Shown here: positions 11,301 to 20,341 of the stretch, piece by piece
How positions within the stretch are numbered: position 1 is the first letter of the stretch
How the letters are laid out: each line of letters opens with the position of its first letter
Assembly (NCBI RefSeq): GCF_014281055.1
Contig: NZ_JACRSE010000003.1
Span: forward strand, 516,335-580,334
Direction: 5' to 3'
Origin: Fluviispira vulneris
Lineage (GTDB): Bacteria > Bdellovibrionota_B > Oligoflexia > Silvanigrellales > Silvanigrellaceae
Length of the DNA: 64,000 nucleotides
The notes under the pieces: model-generated
What the model saw: the letters and a program-made list of their open reading frames with translations, nothing else
What the model was told of the DNA's origin: nothing
The model's database searches: none
Made by a program: the position numbers and the translations under genes

Positions 11301-12671
11301 AACATAATTATTTACAAATTGATCCATATATTTTTTTGTAAATAGATCGGTATTAAATTCTACAACACCATAAAGATCGCTCTCACGACTTTGTAAAGTT
11401 AATGTGATGTCAAATTTTGCAAGGTTCAAATCTTGTTCGATTAAACTAATTTCTAAATTGTTCAAAGAGAAATTTTCTATAGCATCATTTTGCAGCTCAA
11501 ACATAACTTGGAAAAGGGGAGAATGGCTCAAACTGCGTTCAGGTTGAACTTCTTTAACTAGAAGTTCAAATGGGAGATCTTGATTTTCATATGCACCTAT
11601 GGTCATTGCCCTTGTCTTTTTTAATAAATCAGTAAAACTATCGTGCTTATCAAGCTTCAATCTTAAGGCGATCGTATTTACAAAAAATCCTATTAAATTT
11701 TCTAAATCTTTATGGTTTCTATTTGCTATTGTGGTCCCTACTGTGATGTCTCTTTGCTTAGTATAATTCATGAGCAATATATAAAAAGCAGTAAGCGTCA
11801 CCATAAAGAGAGTTGATGAATTGTTATTAGCAATTTTTATTAATTCCTTTTCAAGATTCTTTTCAATAATAAATGAAAAAGATTGTCCTCTATATGTTTG
11901 AATTGATGGTCGAACAAATTCAGTTGGTAAGTCTAAGACCGGAGGTAAATCATGCAAATGATTTTTCCAATAAGCTAAAAGTTCATTTAGCTTTTGCCCA
12001 GTCAGCGTATCATGTTGCCAAACTGAGAAATCTGCGTATTGAATACTCAAGTCGGGCAATGTATATTTTTCTGATTTTATAATCCCATTATATATTTTTG
12101 ATAATTCATTGCAGATAACACCAGTTGACCAGCCATCTGAAATAATATGATGAATAGTCATTAATAATACATAATAATTTTCGGATATTTTTAATAATAG
12201 AAGGCGCAAAAGCATATCATTTTCAAGATTAAATGGCCTGTGAATTTCATCGATTGAAATCTGTTTTAAATTTGATTCAAATATGTTTTCTGGATGAAGT
12301 TGAATCACTTTTTTAGGGCTTATAACTTGATAAGGAATACCATTTTCTTCTTTAAAGTTTGTCCTAAGGATTTCATGCCGTTCTATAATCGCATTAAAAC
12401 TGGCGTTGAGAGCTTCTATGTTTAAATTGCCCTTTAAACGCAGGAAAAAAGGGATATTATATAATGCGGAATTTTCTTGCATTTTACCAATAAACCACAA
12501 TCTTTTTTGGGCAAAAGAAAGTTGAAACTTGTTTTCTGAACGATTTATTTTGGGTATTTCATTTGATAAAACAGGATTTTTATTGTTTTCTAAATTTTTT
12601 ATAGATTGTAATTTTTTAATCAATTCTGCTTTTTGCTCTGGACTTAGAGAATCAAATTTACTCTTATTCAT
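5391..12671 (-). CDS. Two-module NRPS: C-A-T-C-A(GNAT-interrupted)-T
   Basis: The 2426-residue cytoplasmic megasynthase has, in order: C1 (HHIISDG near 178), A1 (TSGSTGKPKG near 655; NAYGATECSDD), carrier T1 (GGHSLLA near 1057), C2 (HHIIWDE near 1248), A2 (YTSGTTGLPKG near 1730; HYGPTEITVDA; A8 GRIDKQVKVRG near 1978), an inserted domain at about 2030-2280, then A9 LPSYMVP (about 2302), A10 NGKINESAL and carrier T2 (LGGQSLK near 2372). The insert has the acetyl-CoA loop YQSRGLSSEIL and RPTGK, typical of a GNAT family. Specificity codes read by hand: A1 D-V-W-H-I-N-A-D-D-K (somewhat serine-like), A2 D-A-I-M-L-G-H-V-D-K (unassigned). There is no epimerase, thioesterase or reductase domain. The start follows the PKS stop by 34 bp. 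Confidence 0.93.
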   Translation of the reverse strand: MNKSKFDSLSPEQKAELIKKLQSIKNLENNKNPVLSNEIPKINRSENKFQLSFAQKRLWFIGKMQENSALYNIPFFLRLKGNLNIEALNASFNAIIERHEILRTNFKEENGIPYQVISPKKVIQLHPENIFESNLKQISIDEIHRPFNLENDMLLRLLLLKISENYYVLLMTIHHIISDGWSTGVICNELSKIYNGIIKSEKYTLPDLSIQYADFSVWQHDTLTGQKLNELLAYWKNHLHDLPPVLDLPTEFVRPSIQTYRGQSFSFIIEKNLEKELIKIANNNSSTLFMVTLTAFYILLMNYTKQRDITVGTTIANRNHKDLENLIGFFVNTIALRLKLDKHDSFTDLLKKTRAMTIGAYENQDLPFELLVKEVQPERSLSHSPLFQVMFELQNDAIENFSLNNLEISLIEQDLNLAKFDITLTLQSRESDLYGVVEFNTDLFTKKYMDQFVNNYVTLLKNICLNSDLNIDSYEILRENEKSDLINIYNISEKEFPLQKCVHELFDEQVNKTPYRIAASCDGSNLTYLALQEKSNQLAHYLKSMGSQIEDRIALYLDRGFDYLISMLGVLKAGAAFVPLEPGANDKRAYEIVEQCKPHFIITTNTLFDNANKLFNSNEKIINLKNSFDKIYPKESPKNLSVPNNLAYLIFTSGSTGKPKGAMLEHKGMVNHLFGKISDLKIDQNDVIGQIAVQTFDVSIWQFICPLLVGGRTAIFTGNSAWEPNLLINKINEEKVTILESVPSHTKVILDALESNHKSQLKPLRIYITNGEPLTLEQCQRWFKLNSDIIFVNAYGATECSDDSHHLHFINPPNTQMPYMPVKLPLPNQQTFILDEKLEAVPYGVRGEIYFAGFGVGRGYLNDPQKTASSFLPNPFAKTLGERLYKTGDIARRHFDGSIEFLGRSDFQVKIRGFRIEVGEIEAKLSEHHNIASCVVLANKNNTNNNYYLSAYIIPKKFPAPTIFDIKQFCINNLVEYMVPEAYIIMDDFPLSSNGKVDRKKLPTPSEQDFIQEQKYVPPRNSLETKISEVWTKVLGREKIGIYDNFFKIGGHSLLAAEVIIKLQKELNVKIELKKLFEFPTIESLGQSILKIDKELDILETSSVKSYPYMKYYDLAPCQIPEWYSYQIDRTSPVYNISFNDLFFRNINVDIFIKSWQCILDRHLNFRIYFDYIDGKPVQKLLNKLVLQKNEILIDNTQIDVENLDSIANNLACKYSNKAFDFENGPLFVLKIAEYPDKTFQLIFVIHHIIWDETSTINLFNELSSIYNAYLKNEIPDLPEIKLNYFDYSQWINESIQSGKFVKHKEYWMKEFKTLPPALNLQTDFSRPSMQTYNGNSISTWIPRNSIRKINNFIENNNVTLFMFMMSIIDLYFFRTTGQKDIVIGSPIAGRDHDDFKLILGLFATPLPIRCQIDEEMTFESLLFQIKEKSLLAFEHHYYPCNLVIEELNHVKDLSRPKLFSVMYGVQNNKTQAYEATQFHGAERFLKNLYGAEANAARFDLTLVVDQWGSDIAFNCIYNTDLFKKCSIERMLEDMVYIVDEVIKNPRLLLTEYSIFSDEKRKYLIDSINNTNINYEKNNIVQLLEKQLKRSPESIAISEEKNSITYKELHNSSNKLANFLIQSGIQAEDTVALSMKPSIQMVVSLLAILKLSAHYVPISIENPLARTESILEHSKAKFLIIDSGFSHESLSFSGLILNMCELKNKIKNFSSEFIYRELKQDILIYIIYTSGTTGLPKGIPIQNDGIVNLIQDTQRRYNLNQLDKILMITPYTFDASIIDIFWPLSFGGELIIPNFEKNKDPYAIAKLITEKQISILQCVPIMLDALIEANINSNYLRLVLSGGAQLSKIIRDKFFAKYQCQLMNHYGPTEITVDATIFDCSQSFYGDVVPIGKPIGNVKIFILDPYLNLVPQGVVGEIYIHSPGIMKGYLNEHKKTQQAIIEKEIDGKIYRLYKSGDLGKIADDGNIYYLGRIDKQVKVRGNRVELEEINNAILKIPYIKNSVVKVYTDEIISAYIEIKDEINKVNINNSNYRIYTLAQRPELLRKLNIIHAQSWPKYFEGSAILVDLWPKIYSEFSEYQILIVDEKDEIAAIGNSIPIYWDGTCKNLPNGWDGALESAFKETQTESNTLLILAGIVAKPYQSRGLSSEILKLFKIIAQANELEKILVAVRPTGKAQFPEIKFTDWCSLRREDGQLKDNWFRMHERIGGKILKIDLNSQFIKARIDEWESWTQFHIMNSGPIHLPETLQEAVVDFSDNSVTYYDPAVWVEHFFTNNENALWPKINGNQIKHLLNQTLPSYMVPDHYIFIAEMPLFENGKINESALVNNITEKNFHLDPAKTKMQKEISEIWKNVLKIDSIGVSDDFFNLGGQSLKVIQMLSLLANKYQIKIPLCNFYKTPTILGLEKMMSEKLLGKELICEYNLKK

Positions 12672-12705
12672 AGATATTTTAACACTTTCTTCTAAATGTT
12701 TTATT

Positions 12706-15700
12706 TTATAAATCTTCGATTAATTTATTTAATAATTCTTCATCTATTTCAGTCAGTTTTTTTTGCAGCACAATTTCAGCAATTTTTATTGTGGTTGGAT
12801 TTTCAAATAAATTTTGTAACGAAAATTCAATTTTGAAATTATCTCTAATTTGCGAAGTCAATTTTGTTGCCAAAAGAGAATGACCTCCGAGTTCAAAAAA
12901 ATTGTCTGTTATTCCTATTCCTTTAATTCCTAGGAGGGACTCTAATATTTGAATAATATTAATTTCTATTTCATTACGAGGAGCTACATATTGATTAAAT
13001 AAATTGGGTCGACTGTGGTTAGCATCAAGATTTTTTTCACTAATTTGATCTACTTTATTTATAGGATTTTCCCATTTCTCGATACGCTCATCAAGATCAT
13101 GGGTTGAGACGATGATTCTTCCTAAATATCCTGACGTCATAATATCTAAGAAAATTTGGCATCCTTCTTCCTTTGAAATGGTTAACTCAATTAATTTTTC
13201 TTCAAAATGGGACAAATTTTTATCTGAGAAATACCAAGCATCCCAGTTTATTGAAAGCAAAGGTGTGTTTAAATAATAACATTTATTCATAAGAACAAAT
13301 TCATCTATATATATATTTGCTGCAGCATAAGCAGCATGCCCCAGACCAGCCAAAATTGAAGAAATAGATGAAAACAAGCAGCAAAAATCAAATGTTTTTA
13401 AACTTAATATTTTTTCGAGAACTTTTACACCCTCTACTTTTGTTTCAAAATGACTTTGAATAGCAGTTTCATCTAGATTTTCGATAATTTTAAATGAGTC
13501 TTCATTTAAATTTCCAGCTGCATGAATAATTCCATTGATAGTCCCAAAAGTGGCTTCAGCTTGAGTAAATGCATTCTTCATTTCGATATAATTTGCAACA
13601 TTTGCCTGCAATACAAGTATATCGATTCCCTCATCTTTTAATCTTCTGAGAACTTTTATTTTGTTCAATAAAGTATTTGAAGTATCATTGCATTCAGTAA
13701 TCTTATGCCAATTTTCTTCCTTTGGAAATTCTGTTTTAGAAATTAGTATGATTTTTGCATTAAATTTTTTACCAAGGGTTTCTGCTAAAGATAAACCAAT
13801 TTTACCAACACCACCTGTTATTAAGTATACTCCACCTGATTTTAAATGATGACTGATGTTTTGATTCTTCGGTAATTTAATCTTATCAAAATGTGGTATC
13901 CAGACAATATTATTCCGATACGCTTTAATATTATTCAATTTTTCAGATGAAAATTCTTTATTTATAATTGGAATTATATGATTTATATTGTTATTTAAAT
14001 CATCAAAATCTAAATGCAAGTAATTCATATTTGAATATTCTTGCACAGCAGCTTTTAGAATTCCTACGAAAAGTGATTTGTCATAACTAAGATTCTTCTC
14101 GAGCCCATTTACAAAATATGCTTGCTCTGTTACGCAGGTAAGTTGAGTTTTATTATAAATTTTACATTTATTTAGGGATTTTATCATATTTAAAATATAA
14201 TTAATATTAATATTTTTAAAAATAAAAACAACTCTTAATACATCATTTCGTTCTAAATTAAGCTGTTTTAGAAGAGTTTCGCATTGACTCGCTTGCGAAA
14301 AATCTAGTGCGTATAAATACGCTTCTTGCTGTGCAAAATGCTCACTTTGTACAGCAAAAAAAGAGTCTCTATTGTTACCAGTTAAATTTTTTAATTCTTT
14401 TAAATATTCATTATTAAGAAAGAATAAGTATTTAATATTTTTCTTTTCTTCAATTTTATTTGCAGGTATTTCTTCAAAAGACCGACTATTCCATTCCTTT
14501 CCATACAACCAATCTACAGATTCTTTGCGAATATTTGTGCTCTCAGTTTTATCAATCCAAAATCTTTTTCTCTGAAATGGATAAGTTGGTAAAGGAATAC
14601 GTCTTCGCTGTTCACGATTATAGATATTTTCCCATTTTATGGCGACACCATTCAGCCACAGTTTTCCGATAGTTTCCAAAAAAGTAAGCGAACTTGATTT
14701 ATCTTCTTTTGCATGTGGGATAGTGTTTAGTGTAATAACATCTGAATTAAATGAACTTTTTAGCATATTCATCAACGACCGGCCAGGACCAACTTCAATA
14801 AAAATTTTCATATCGTTTTGAATTAACGTTGTAAGACCATCATAAAACCTTACTGTTTTTAGAATATGCTGTGCCCAATAATCCAAATTTATTGCTTCTT
14901 CATCAGATATCCAGTTGCCTGATATATTTGAAATAAAGCGTATTTTAGGCAAATTAAATTGAAGTGTTTTTAAAACTTCTTTAAATTTTGGCAGCATTTT
15001 TTCCATTTGTTGAGAGTGAAAAGCATGAGAAGTATTTAACATTTTTGTTTCAATATTCTGAGCTGAAAGTATCTTTTGCAAATGCTCTATAGCTTTATTA
15101 GAACCAGAAACGACACATGCGTTTTTACTATTCACTGCAGCTAATGAGAGGTCATTTTCTAAATAATTTTTTAATTCATTTTCATTCATTGCGACGGAAA
15201 GCATTTTTCCATTTTCTAATTCCTGCATGTATTTTCCGCGCAAGCAAACAATTTTAAGCGCATCTTGTAAACTAAATACTTCAGCAATACAGGCTGCAAC
15301 ATATTCACCAATACTGTGCCCAATCATTGCGTCTGGTTTTATACCAAAATGTAGCAAAAGTTTTGCTAAACAATATTCAATTGTAAATAAAGCTGGCTGT
15401 GTTACAAATGTTTGATGCAAAATTTCATTTTTATCAAGACTCTCAGAAAATAAAATATTTGTAATGTTTAAATTTAAATACTTTTCAATAAACAAGCTAC
15501 AAGTTTCAAAATTTTCTCTAAATATTTTTTCTTCATTATATAAGTTATAAGCCATATTTATATATTGAGTCCCTTGCCCTGGGAACATAAATGCGAGATC
15601 TATTTTATGTTGTGGCGTTTTATTGGAATAAATATATGTATTATTTTGATTTAAGATTTTATCAATACATTCTTTTCTGTCAGTTGCAATAAAAAAACTT

Positions 15701-17157
15701 CTAAATTTATATTCATTACGACCCATTTGCAAGGTATAAGCTATATCCGCAATATTTTCTTCATTTTTAGTTAAATAATTTGCTAAATTTAAATTTGTCT
15801 CTCTCAAAGCTTCTTCTGATTTTGCAGAAGTAATAAATATATGTTGGAAAAGAAATGATTCACTGCTATTTTTTGTTGGAGCTTCTTCAACTATGACATG
15901 TGCATTTGTTCCACCAATCCCAAAAGAACTCACGCCTGCTCTTCGAGGGAGAAAGCAATTATCCCAATCTTTCAATTTTTTATTTATATAAAATCCAGAG
16001 TTATTTAAATCAATTTTGGGGTTTGGTTTCTTAAAATGAATATTTGGTGGTATTTTTTTATTTTTTAATGATAAAATAACTTTGATCAGTCCTGCAATAC
16101 CAGACGCTGTATTCAAATGACCTATATTTGTTTTAACTGACCCAATTCCACAATCGATATGATTTATTTTTTTACTTTCAAATGCCTCTTTGAGAGCACT
16201 GATTTCAATTGGATCTCCTAAGAGAGTGCCTGTGCCATGAGCCTCTACGTAAGAAATATGATCCGATGGTATATTTGCTATTTCAAGAGCATCTGCAATG
16301 ACGCGTGCTTGCCCCTGCGGACTGGGCGCAGTGTATCCAATCTTTTCCGATCCATCATTGTTGGCTGCGCTTGAGCGAATGATACAATGAATTGTGTCAT
16401 TGTCGGCGAGAGCTTCTTCTAAACGTTTTAGGACAATGATTCCGATTCCATTGCCCTCTACGGTCCCTTGGGCATTTTCATCAAAAGGTTTGCAATGACC
16501 ATCAGGTGAAAGAATGCTTCCCTCTTGATATATATATCCTTCATCTTGTGTGACATTGATGGAAACACCGCCAGCCAAAGAGATATCGCTTTCAAAATTT
16601 AGAAGGCTTCTACACGCTTGATGAACCGCAATCAATGAAGTTGAACAGGTAGTGTTCACATCAATACTTGGTCCTGTTAAGTTAAGTTTATATGAAACAA
16701 CTGTCGAGACTGAATCATTCCCATTTGAAATTTGTAATAATCCATGTGTGTTTATTAAATCTTTTCTTGGCAGAATATTAAAAAGTAAGTATGAACTTAT
16801 AGCAGAACCCAAGTAAACTGATATTTTACCTTTGTATTTATTACTTACATAACCACTGTGCTCAAGAGCATTGACGGCACATTCTAGCACCAATCTTTGC
16901 TGAGGATCCATTATTTCTGCTTCTCTTGGAGAAAACCCAAAGTACTCTGCATCAAAATAATCAATTCCATTTAAGAATCCATATGCATTTATATGATTTT
17001 TATTTTTAGTTTTGAGTCCTTCTATTTTTCTTATGGATTCTTTTCCTTGCGAAAGATTATGCCAAAACTCCTCAATATTTTCTGCTTCTGGAAATCTTCC
17101 ACTCAAGCCAATGACTGCAATTGATCCTACATATTCATCTAAATCAAGATTTGACAT
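12706..17157 (-). CDS. Type I PKS module: KS-AT-KR-ACP
   Basis: A 1483-residue polyketide synthase module. The ketosynthase has the Cys in TTCSTSL (near 172) and His in EAHGTGT and KTNIGHL. The acyltransferase has GHSIGEY (near 612), and its HAFHS motif predicts malonyl-CoA rather than methylmalonyl-CoA. The ketoreductase has the nucleotide loop LITGGVGKIG (near 1114) and the catalytic Ser/Tyr/Asn (LFSSISS, HAAYAAAN near 1280). The C-terminal carrier has LGGHSLLA (near 1427). There is no dehydratase or enoylreductase, so a two-carbon beta-hydroxy unit is predicted. Its start overlaps the stop of the upstream NRPS gene by 14 bp. Order predicts elongation of the first aminoacyl unit before transfer to the two-module NRPS. 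A free ACP could still act in trans; none is visible. Confidence 0.95.
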   Translation of the reverse strand: MSNLDLDEYVGSIAVIGLSGRFPEAENIEEFWHNLSQGKESIRKIEGLKTKNKNHINAYGFLNGIDYFDAEYFGFSPREAEIMDPQQRLVLECAVNALEHSGYVSNKYKGKISVYLGSAISSYLLFNILPRKDLINTHGLLQISNGNDSVSTVVSYKLNLTGPSIDVNTTCSTSLIAVHQACRSLLNFESDISLAGGVSINVTQDEGYIYQEGSILSPDGHCKPFDENAQGTVEGNGIGIIVLKRLEEALADNDTIHCIIRSSAANNDGSEKIGYTAPSPQGQARVIADALEIANIPSDHISYVEAHGTGTLLGDPIEISALKEAFESKKINHIDCGIGSVKTNIGHLNTASGIAGLIKVILSLKNKKIPPNIHFKKPNPKIDLNNSGFYINKKLKDWDNCFLPRRAGVSSFGIGGTNAHVIVEEAPTKNSSESFLFQHIFITSAKSEEALRETNLNLANYLTKNEENIADIAYTLQMGRNEYKFRSFFIATDRKECIDKILNQNNTYIYSNKTPQHKIDLAFMFPGQGTQYINMAYNLYNEEKIFRENFETCSLFIEKYLNLNITNILFSESLDKNEILHQTFVTQPALFTIEYCLAKLLLHFGIKPDAMIGHSIGEYVAACIAEVFSLQDALKIVCLRGKYMQELENGKMLSVAMNENELKNYLENDLSLAAVNSKNACVVSGSNKAIEHLQKILSAQNIETKMLNTSHAFHSQQMEKMLPKFKEVLKTLQFNLPKIRFISNISGNWISDEEAINLDYWAQHILKTVRFYDGLTTLIQNDMKIFIEVGPGRSLMNMLKSSFNSDVITLNTIPHAKEDKSSSLTFLETIGKLWLNGVAIKWENIYNREQRRRIPLPTYPFQRKRFWIDKTESTNIRKESVDWLYGKEWNSRSFEEIPANKIEEKKNIKYLFFLNNEYLKELKNLTGNNRDSFFAVQSEHFAQQEAYLYALDFSQASQCETLLKQLNLERNDVLRVVFIFKNININYILNMIKSLNKCKIYNKTQLTCVTEQAYFVNGLEKNLSYDKSLFVGILKAAVQEYSNMNYLHLDFDDLNNNINHIIPIINKEFSSEKLNNIKAYRNNIVWIPHFDKIKLPKNQNISHHLKSGGVYLITGGVGKIGLSLAETLGKKFNAKIILISKTEFPKEENWHKITECNDTSNTLLNKIKVLRRLKDEGIDILVLQANVANYIEMKNAFTQAEATFGTINGIIHAAGNLNEDSFKIIENLDETAIQSHFETKVEGVKVLEKILSLKTFDFCCLFSSISSILAGLGHAAYAAANIYIDEFVLMNKCYYLNTPLLSINWDAWYFSDKNLSHFEEKLIELTISKEEGCQIFLDIMTSGYLGRIIVSTHDLDERIEKWENPINKVDQISEKNLDANHSRPNLFNQYVAPRNEIEINIIQILESLLGIKGIGITDNFFELGGHSLLATKLTSQIRDNFKIEFSLQNLFENPTTIKIAEIVLQKKLTEIDEELLNKLIEDL

Positions 17158-20100
17158 GCGATTTCCTTATATTCATAGAATTTCTTTGATTTTGGATAGC
17201 TTGACGTTGTTTTTGTGCAGAATTAATCATATATTCATCGATATTTGATTTTTTAAATTGGGAATTTAAATATTGAGACAAACTTTTCACTGTAGGATAA
17301 TTAAAAAGCGTTATTACGTCCAGTTTATTTTTTATAAGATCTTCTATTTTTTTATGAACGGATAATATCATTAAAGAATGAGCTCCAAGATCAAAAAAGT
17401 TTTCTTCAATGCTTATTTCCTTTACACCTAGTGCTTCTTGCCAGATTTGAGCTATTTGTTTTTCAAAATCGCTTCTAGGTTTAAGTACATTGCTATTTTG
17501 ACTCATTTTGTATTGCATTTTTCTAAGCTGATCTTTGTCAACCTTTCCATTTTTATTTAGTGGAATATCATCTAAAAATACATAATAGGTAGGAATCATA
17601 TAATCAGGTAAATAATTTTTTAAAATCTCTCTAATATCTTTATCTGTAAAATTTCTTTGATTGTGATTGACAATGTATGCGATTAATAAATTTTCATTGC
17701 TGTTATTTTTTTCTGCTAAAACCACTGCATTTAATACATTTAAATACTTGACAATAACATTTTCAATTTCACCTAACTCTATGCGATAGCCGCGAATCTT
17801 AATTTGTTCATCTATTCTTCCAACAAATTCAATTTGTCCATTAATTAAACGGCGAGCAAGATCTCCTGTGCGATAAAGCCGGTTACACTCATCCGGGTTA
17901 AATGGATTTGGTATAAATCTTTCCGCAGTCAAATCAGGTTTATTTAAATAGCAGCGTGCTAAATTTTCTCCAGATATGAGTAGTTCACCAACTTGTCCGA
18001 GAGGAAGCAAATTTAAGTATGAGTCTACTATGTACAATTGGCATCCATCAATTGGGGAGCCAATTGGGATTTGAGGATCCGTTAGAGAATTGAATGCATT
18101 GTGTGAATATTTCCAAATGGATGAAATGATTGTTCCTTCTGTTGGACCATAGGTATTGATCCATTTTACTTTATCTCTAAAAAATTGATTCCACTTAACA
18201 AAGGATAAGTAATTTGCTTGCTCTCCACCGACGATAACAAGGCGAACGGATTCATATGTTTTATATGAATCAAGATGACAAACCCAAGAATGCCAAAATG
18301 CAGTCGGCAAGTTTAGAATTGATATTTTATATTTAAAAATAATACTTTGAAAATTTGCAATAGAGATACCAATCTCATGTGGATATAATATTAAAGTTGC
18401 ACCACTTATCAAAGTCGGAAAAATTTCCTCGATAGATAAATCAAAATTTATTGAGCTTAATTGTAATACCTTATCGCTGTTTGTAATTTCATACTGGTTT
18501 TGCACAAATAAACTATGATTGACTAAAGAACTATGATTTATAACTACACCTTTCGGTTTTCCAGTGGAACCTGAAGTGTAAATAACATAAGCTGCGGAGT
18601 CTAATAGATTTATTTTATTAACACTTTCTTCTGAATAACTAATAATTTTAAATATGCTATCTTTATCAATAATATAATTTAATTTTGCATCTTGAATTAT
18701 ATATTCAATCCTTTCTTTAGGATACTCTGGGTCAAGAGGAACATATGCTGCTCCTGACTTCAGCACTCCTAAAATCACAATAATTGCTTCGATCGATCTT
18801 GATAAATAGACTCCAATGAAATTCTCACACCCTAAATTTTGGCTATTAATAAAATTTGCGACTTGATTTGATCTTTTATCGAGTTCTTCATAAGTAATTT
18901 CTTTGTTATTTTCAATTAATGCGATTTTATTCGGATATTTTCTCACAGTTTCAATTATATAATTTGTTACAGGAGTCTTTAATGTATTTCTTTTTTTATT
19001 AATATTCCACTCAATTAATTTATTTCTTTCAATCTCAGAAATAATTGGTAACTCATAAATAAGAGAGTCTAAATTTTTTATGACATTATCGTAATAATGT
19101 AAAAAAGAATTTTTAAAATTATCAATAAAGTGATCGCTAAATTTTGCAGAATTATATTCAATTTTAAATTCAATCATGTCTGGATGAATTTGATATGCCA
19201 TACCAATATCATTTTGAATTTTTTTTGCTTCATATTTAATAGATTTTACTTCAATATCTTTTAAATTAAATGAAACTGCCCCTAAAAAAGCTTCAAAGAG
19301 ATCGACATTGAAAAATTGTTGACCTTTTAATATATTTTTTTTTCTTAATCTTTCTACAATATCTGTCAGTGTGCATCTCTGATGCTGCTTGGATTGTCTG
19401 CGTTGATTTGTTAATTCGATTAATAAATTTCTAAATGATTTACTTGGATCAATTGATATTTGAAATAAAATATTATTTACGAAGCAACCAATACAATCTT
19501 GATAGCCAGATGGCCTCATATTTACTGGGTAATTTAAAACAACTGATTTTTGTCCAACATATCTTAACAAAAAACTACCAAAAAGTGTTGATAAGAAAAT
19601 AAATAATGAGGTTCTTTCTGCTTTAATAATTGATTTCAATCTTTGATATTTTTCGCTTTCTAACCGGAAAAAAATGGATTTTGACTCTTTAGTAAGTACA
19701 TTTTTTTCTTTGAAGTCCAAACTCAATTGACTATCTTTTAAAAGATTTTCCCAATAATCTAAATCTTTCTCTATGTGATATTGAGAATATGTATTCTTTT
19801 CATGTTCTATATAATTTGAAAATTGAGGTAAATATAAATGTTCTAAATTTTTTCCATTTATTAAATAAGAGTTATATAAATAAGAAAATATATTAACAAA
19901 TTTACTTGCTGTAATTGCGTCTGAAATGATGTGATGTATATTTAATACGAGTACGCAGTGGTGCTTATTTATGTGCAATAATCCAAATTTATATAAAGAT
20001 AGTTTATTTAAGTTAAATGCATAGGAGCTTATTTGTTCGATATATCTATCAATCTTGTCATTAACGTGCTCTTCATTTTCATCTAAATATTTGATTTCTA

Positions 20101-20341
20101 AATTAAGTGCAACTTTATCTAATATTATTTGACTTAATTTTCCATTTTCTTCTAGTATAAACGATCTACACCCCTCTGCATAATGATTCACATAACTTTC
20201 TAATGAGAAAATAATTGCTTCGACATTAATTGAGCCTTTCAAATCAAAAATAATTGGTGTATTGTATGCAATATTATGAGGGTTCAATTTCCATTCAAGC
20301 CAAAAACGCTTTTGATAGTATGAAAGCTCTATTATTCTCAT
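17144..20341 (-). CDS. Single-module NRPS: C-A-T, first gene of the operon
   Basis: A 1065-residue NRPS that begins directly with a condensation domain (HHIISDA near 137). The adenylation domain follows (ITYEELDKRSNQVANF; TSGSTGKPKG near 592; NTYGPTEGTI; YRTGDLARR; GRIDEQIKIRG; NGKVDKDQ), then a carrier domain with LGAHSLM near 990 in place of LGGHSL. An N-terminal C domain with no upstream module suggests that it either N-acylates the first amino acid (lipo-initiation) or takes an acyl chain from another protein. Hand-read specificity code: D-L-E-A-I-G-T-I-I-K, which I cannot assign. The start has a strong AAGGGGA ribosome-binding site. It is the promoter-proximal gene of the seven-gene minus-strand operon and overlaps the PKS gene by 14 bp. 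Confidence 0.93.
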   Translation of the reverse strand: MRIIELSYYQKRFWLEWKLNPHNIAYNTPIIFDLKGSINVEAIIFSLESYVNHYAEGCRSFILEENGKLSQIILDKVALNLEIKYLDENEEHVNDKIDRYIEQISSYAFNLNKLSLYKFGLLHINKHHCVLVLNIHHIISDAITASKFVNIFSYLYNSYLINGKNLEHLYLPQFSNYIEHEKNTYSQYHIEKDLDYWENLLKDSQLSLDFKEKNVLTKESKSIFFRLESEKYQRLKSIIKAERTSLFIFLSTLFGSFLLRYVGQKSVVLNYPVNMRPSGYQDCIGCFVNNILFQISIDPSKSFRNLLIELTNQRRQSKQHQRCTLTDIVERLRKKNILKGQQFFNVDLFEAFLGAVSFNLKDIEVKSIKYEAKKIQNDIGMAYQIHPDMIEFKIEYNSAKFSDHFIDNFKNSFLHYYDNVIKNLDSLIYELPIISEIERNKLIEWNINKKRNTLKTPVTNYIIETVRKYPNKIALIENNKEITYEELDKRSNQVANFINSQNLGCENFIGVYLSRSIEAIIVILGVLKSGAAYVPLDPEYPKERIEYIIQDAKLNYIIDKDSIFKIISYSEESVNKINLLDSAAYVIYTSGSTGKPKGVVINHSSLVNHSLFVQNQYEITNSDKVLQLSSINFDLSIEEIFPTLISGATLILYPHEIGISIANFQSIIFKYKISILNLPTAFWHSWVCHLDSYKTYESVRLVIVGGEQANYLSFVKWNQFFRDKVKWINTYGPTEGTIISSIWKYSHNAFNSLTDPQIPIGSPIDGCQLYIVDSYLNLLPLGQVGELLISGENLARCYLNKPDLTAERFIPNPFNPDECNRLYRTGDLARRLINGQIEFVGRIDEQIKIRGYRIELGEIENVIVKYLNVLNAVVLAEKNNSNENLLIAYIVNHNQRNFTDKDIREILKNYLPDYMIPTYYVFLDDIPLNKNGKVDKDQLRKMQYKMSQNSNVLKPRSDFEKQIAQIWQEALGVKEISIEENFFDLGAHSLMILSVHKKIEDLIKNKLDVITLFNYPTVKSLSQYLNSQFKKSNIDEYMINSAQKQRQAIQNQRNSMNIRKSHVKS

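Noticed and set aside
10877..11302. A 141-residue plus-strand open frame inside the large NRPS gene
   Set aside because: It is a shadow of the NRPS coding frame on the opposite strand; no ribosome-binding site and no recognisable protein character. Many similar shadows in 1-20 kb were left out.
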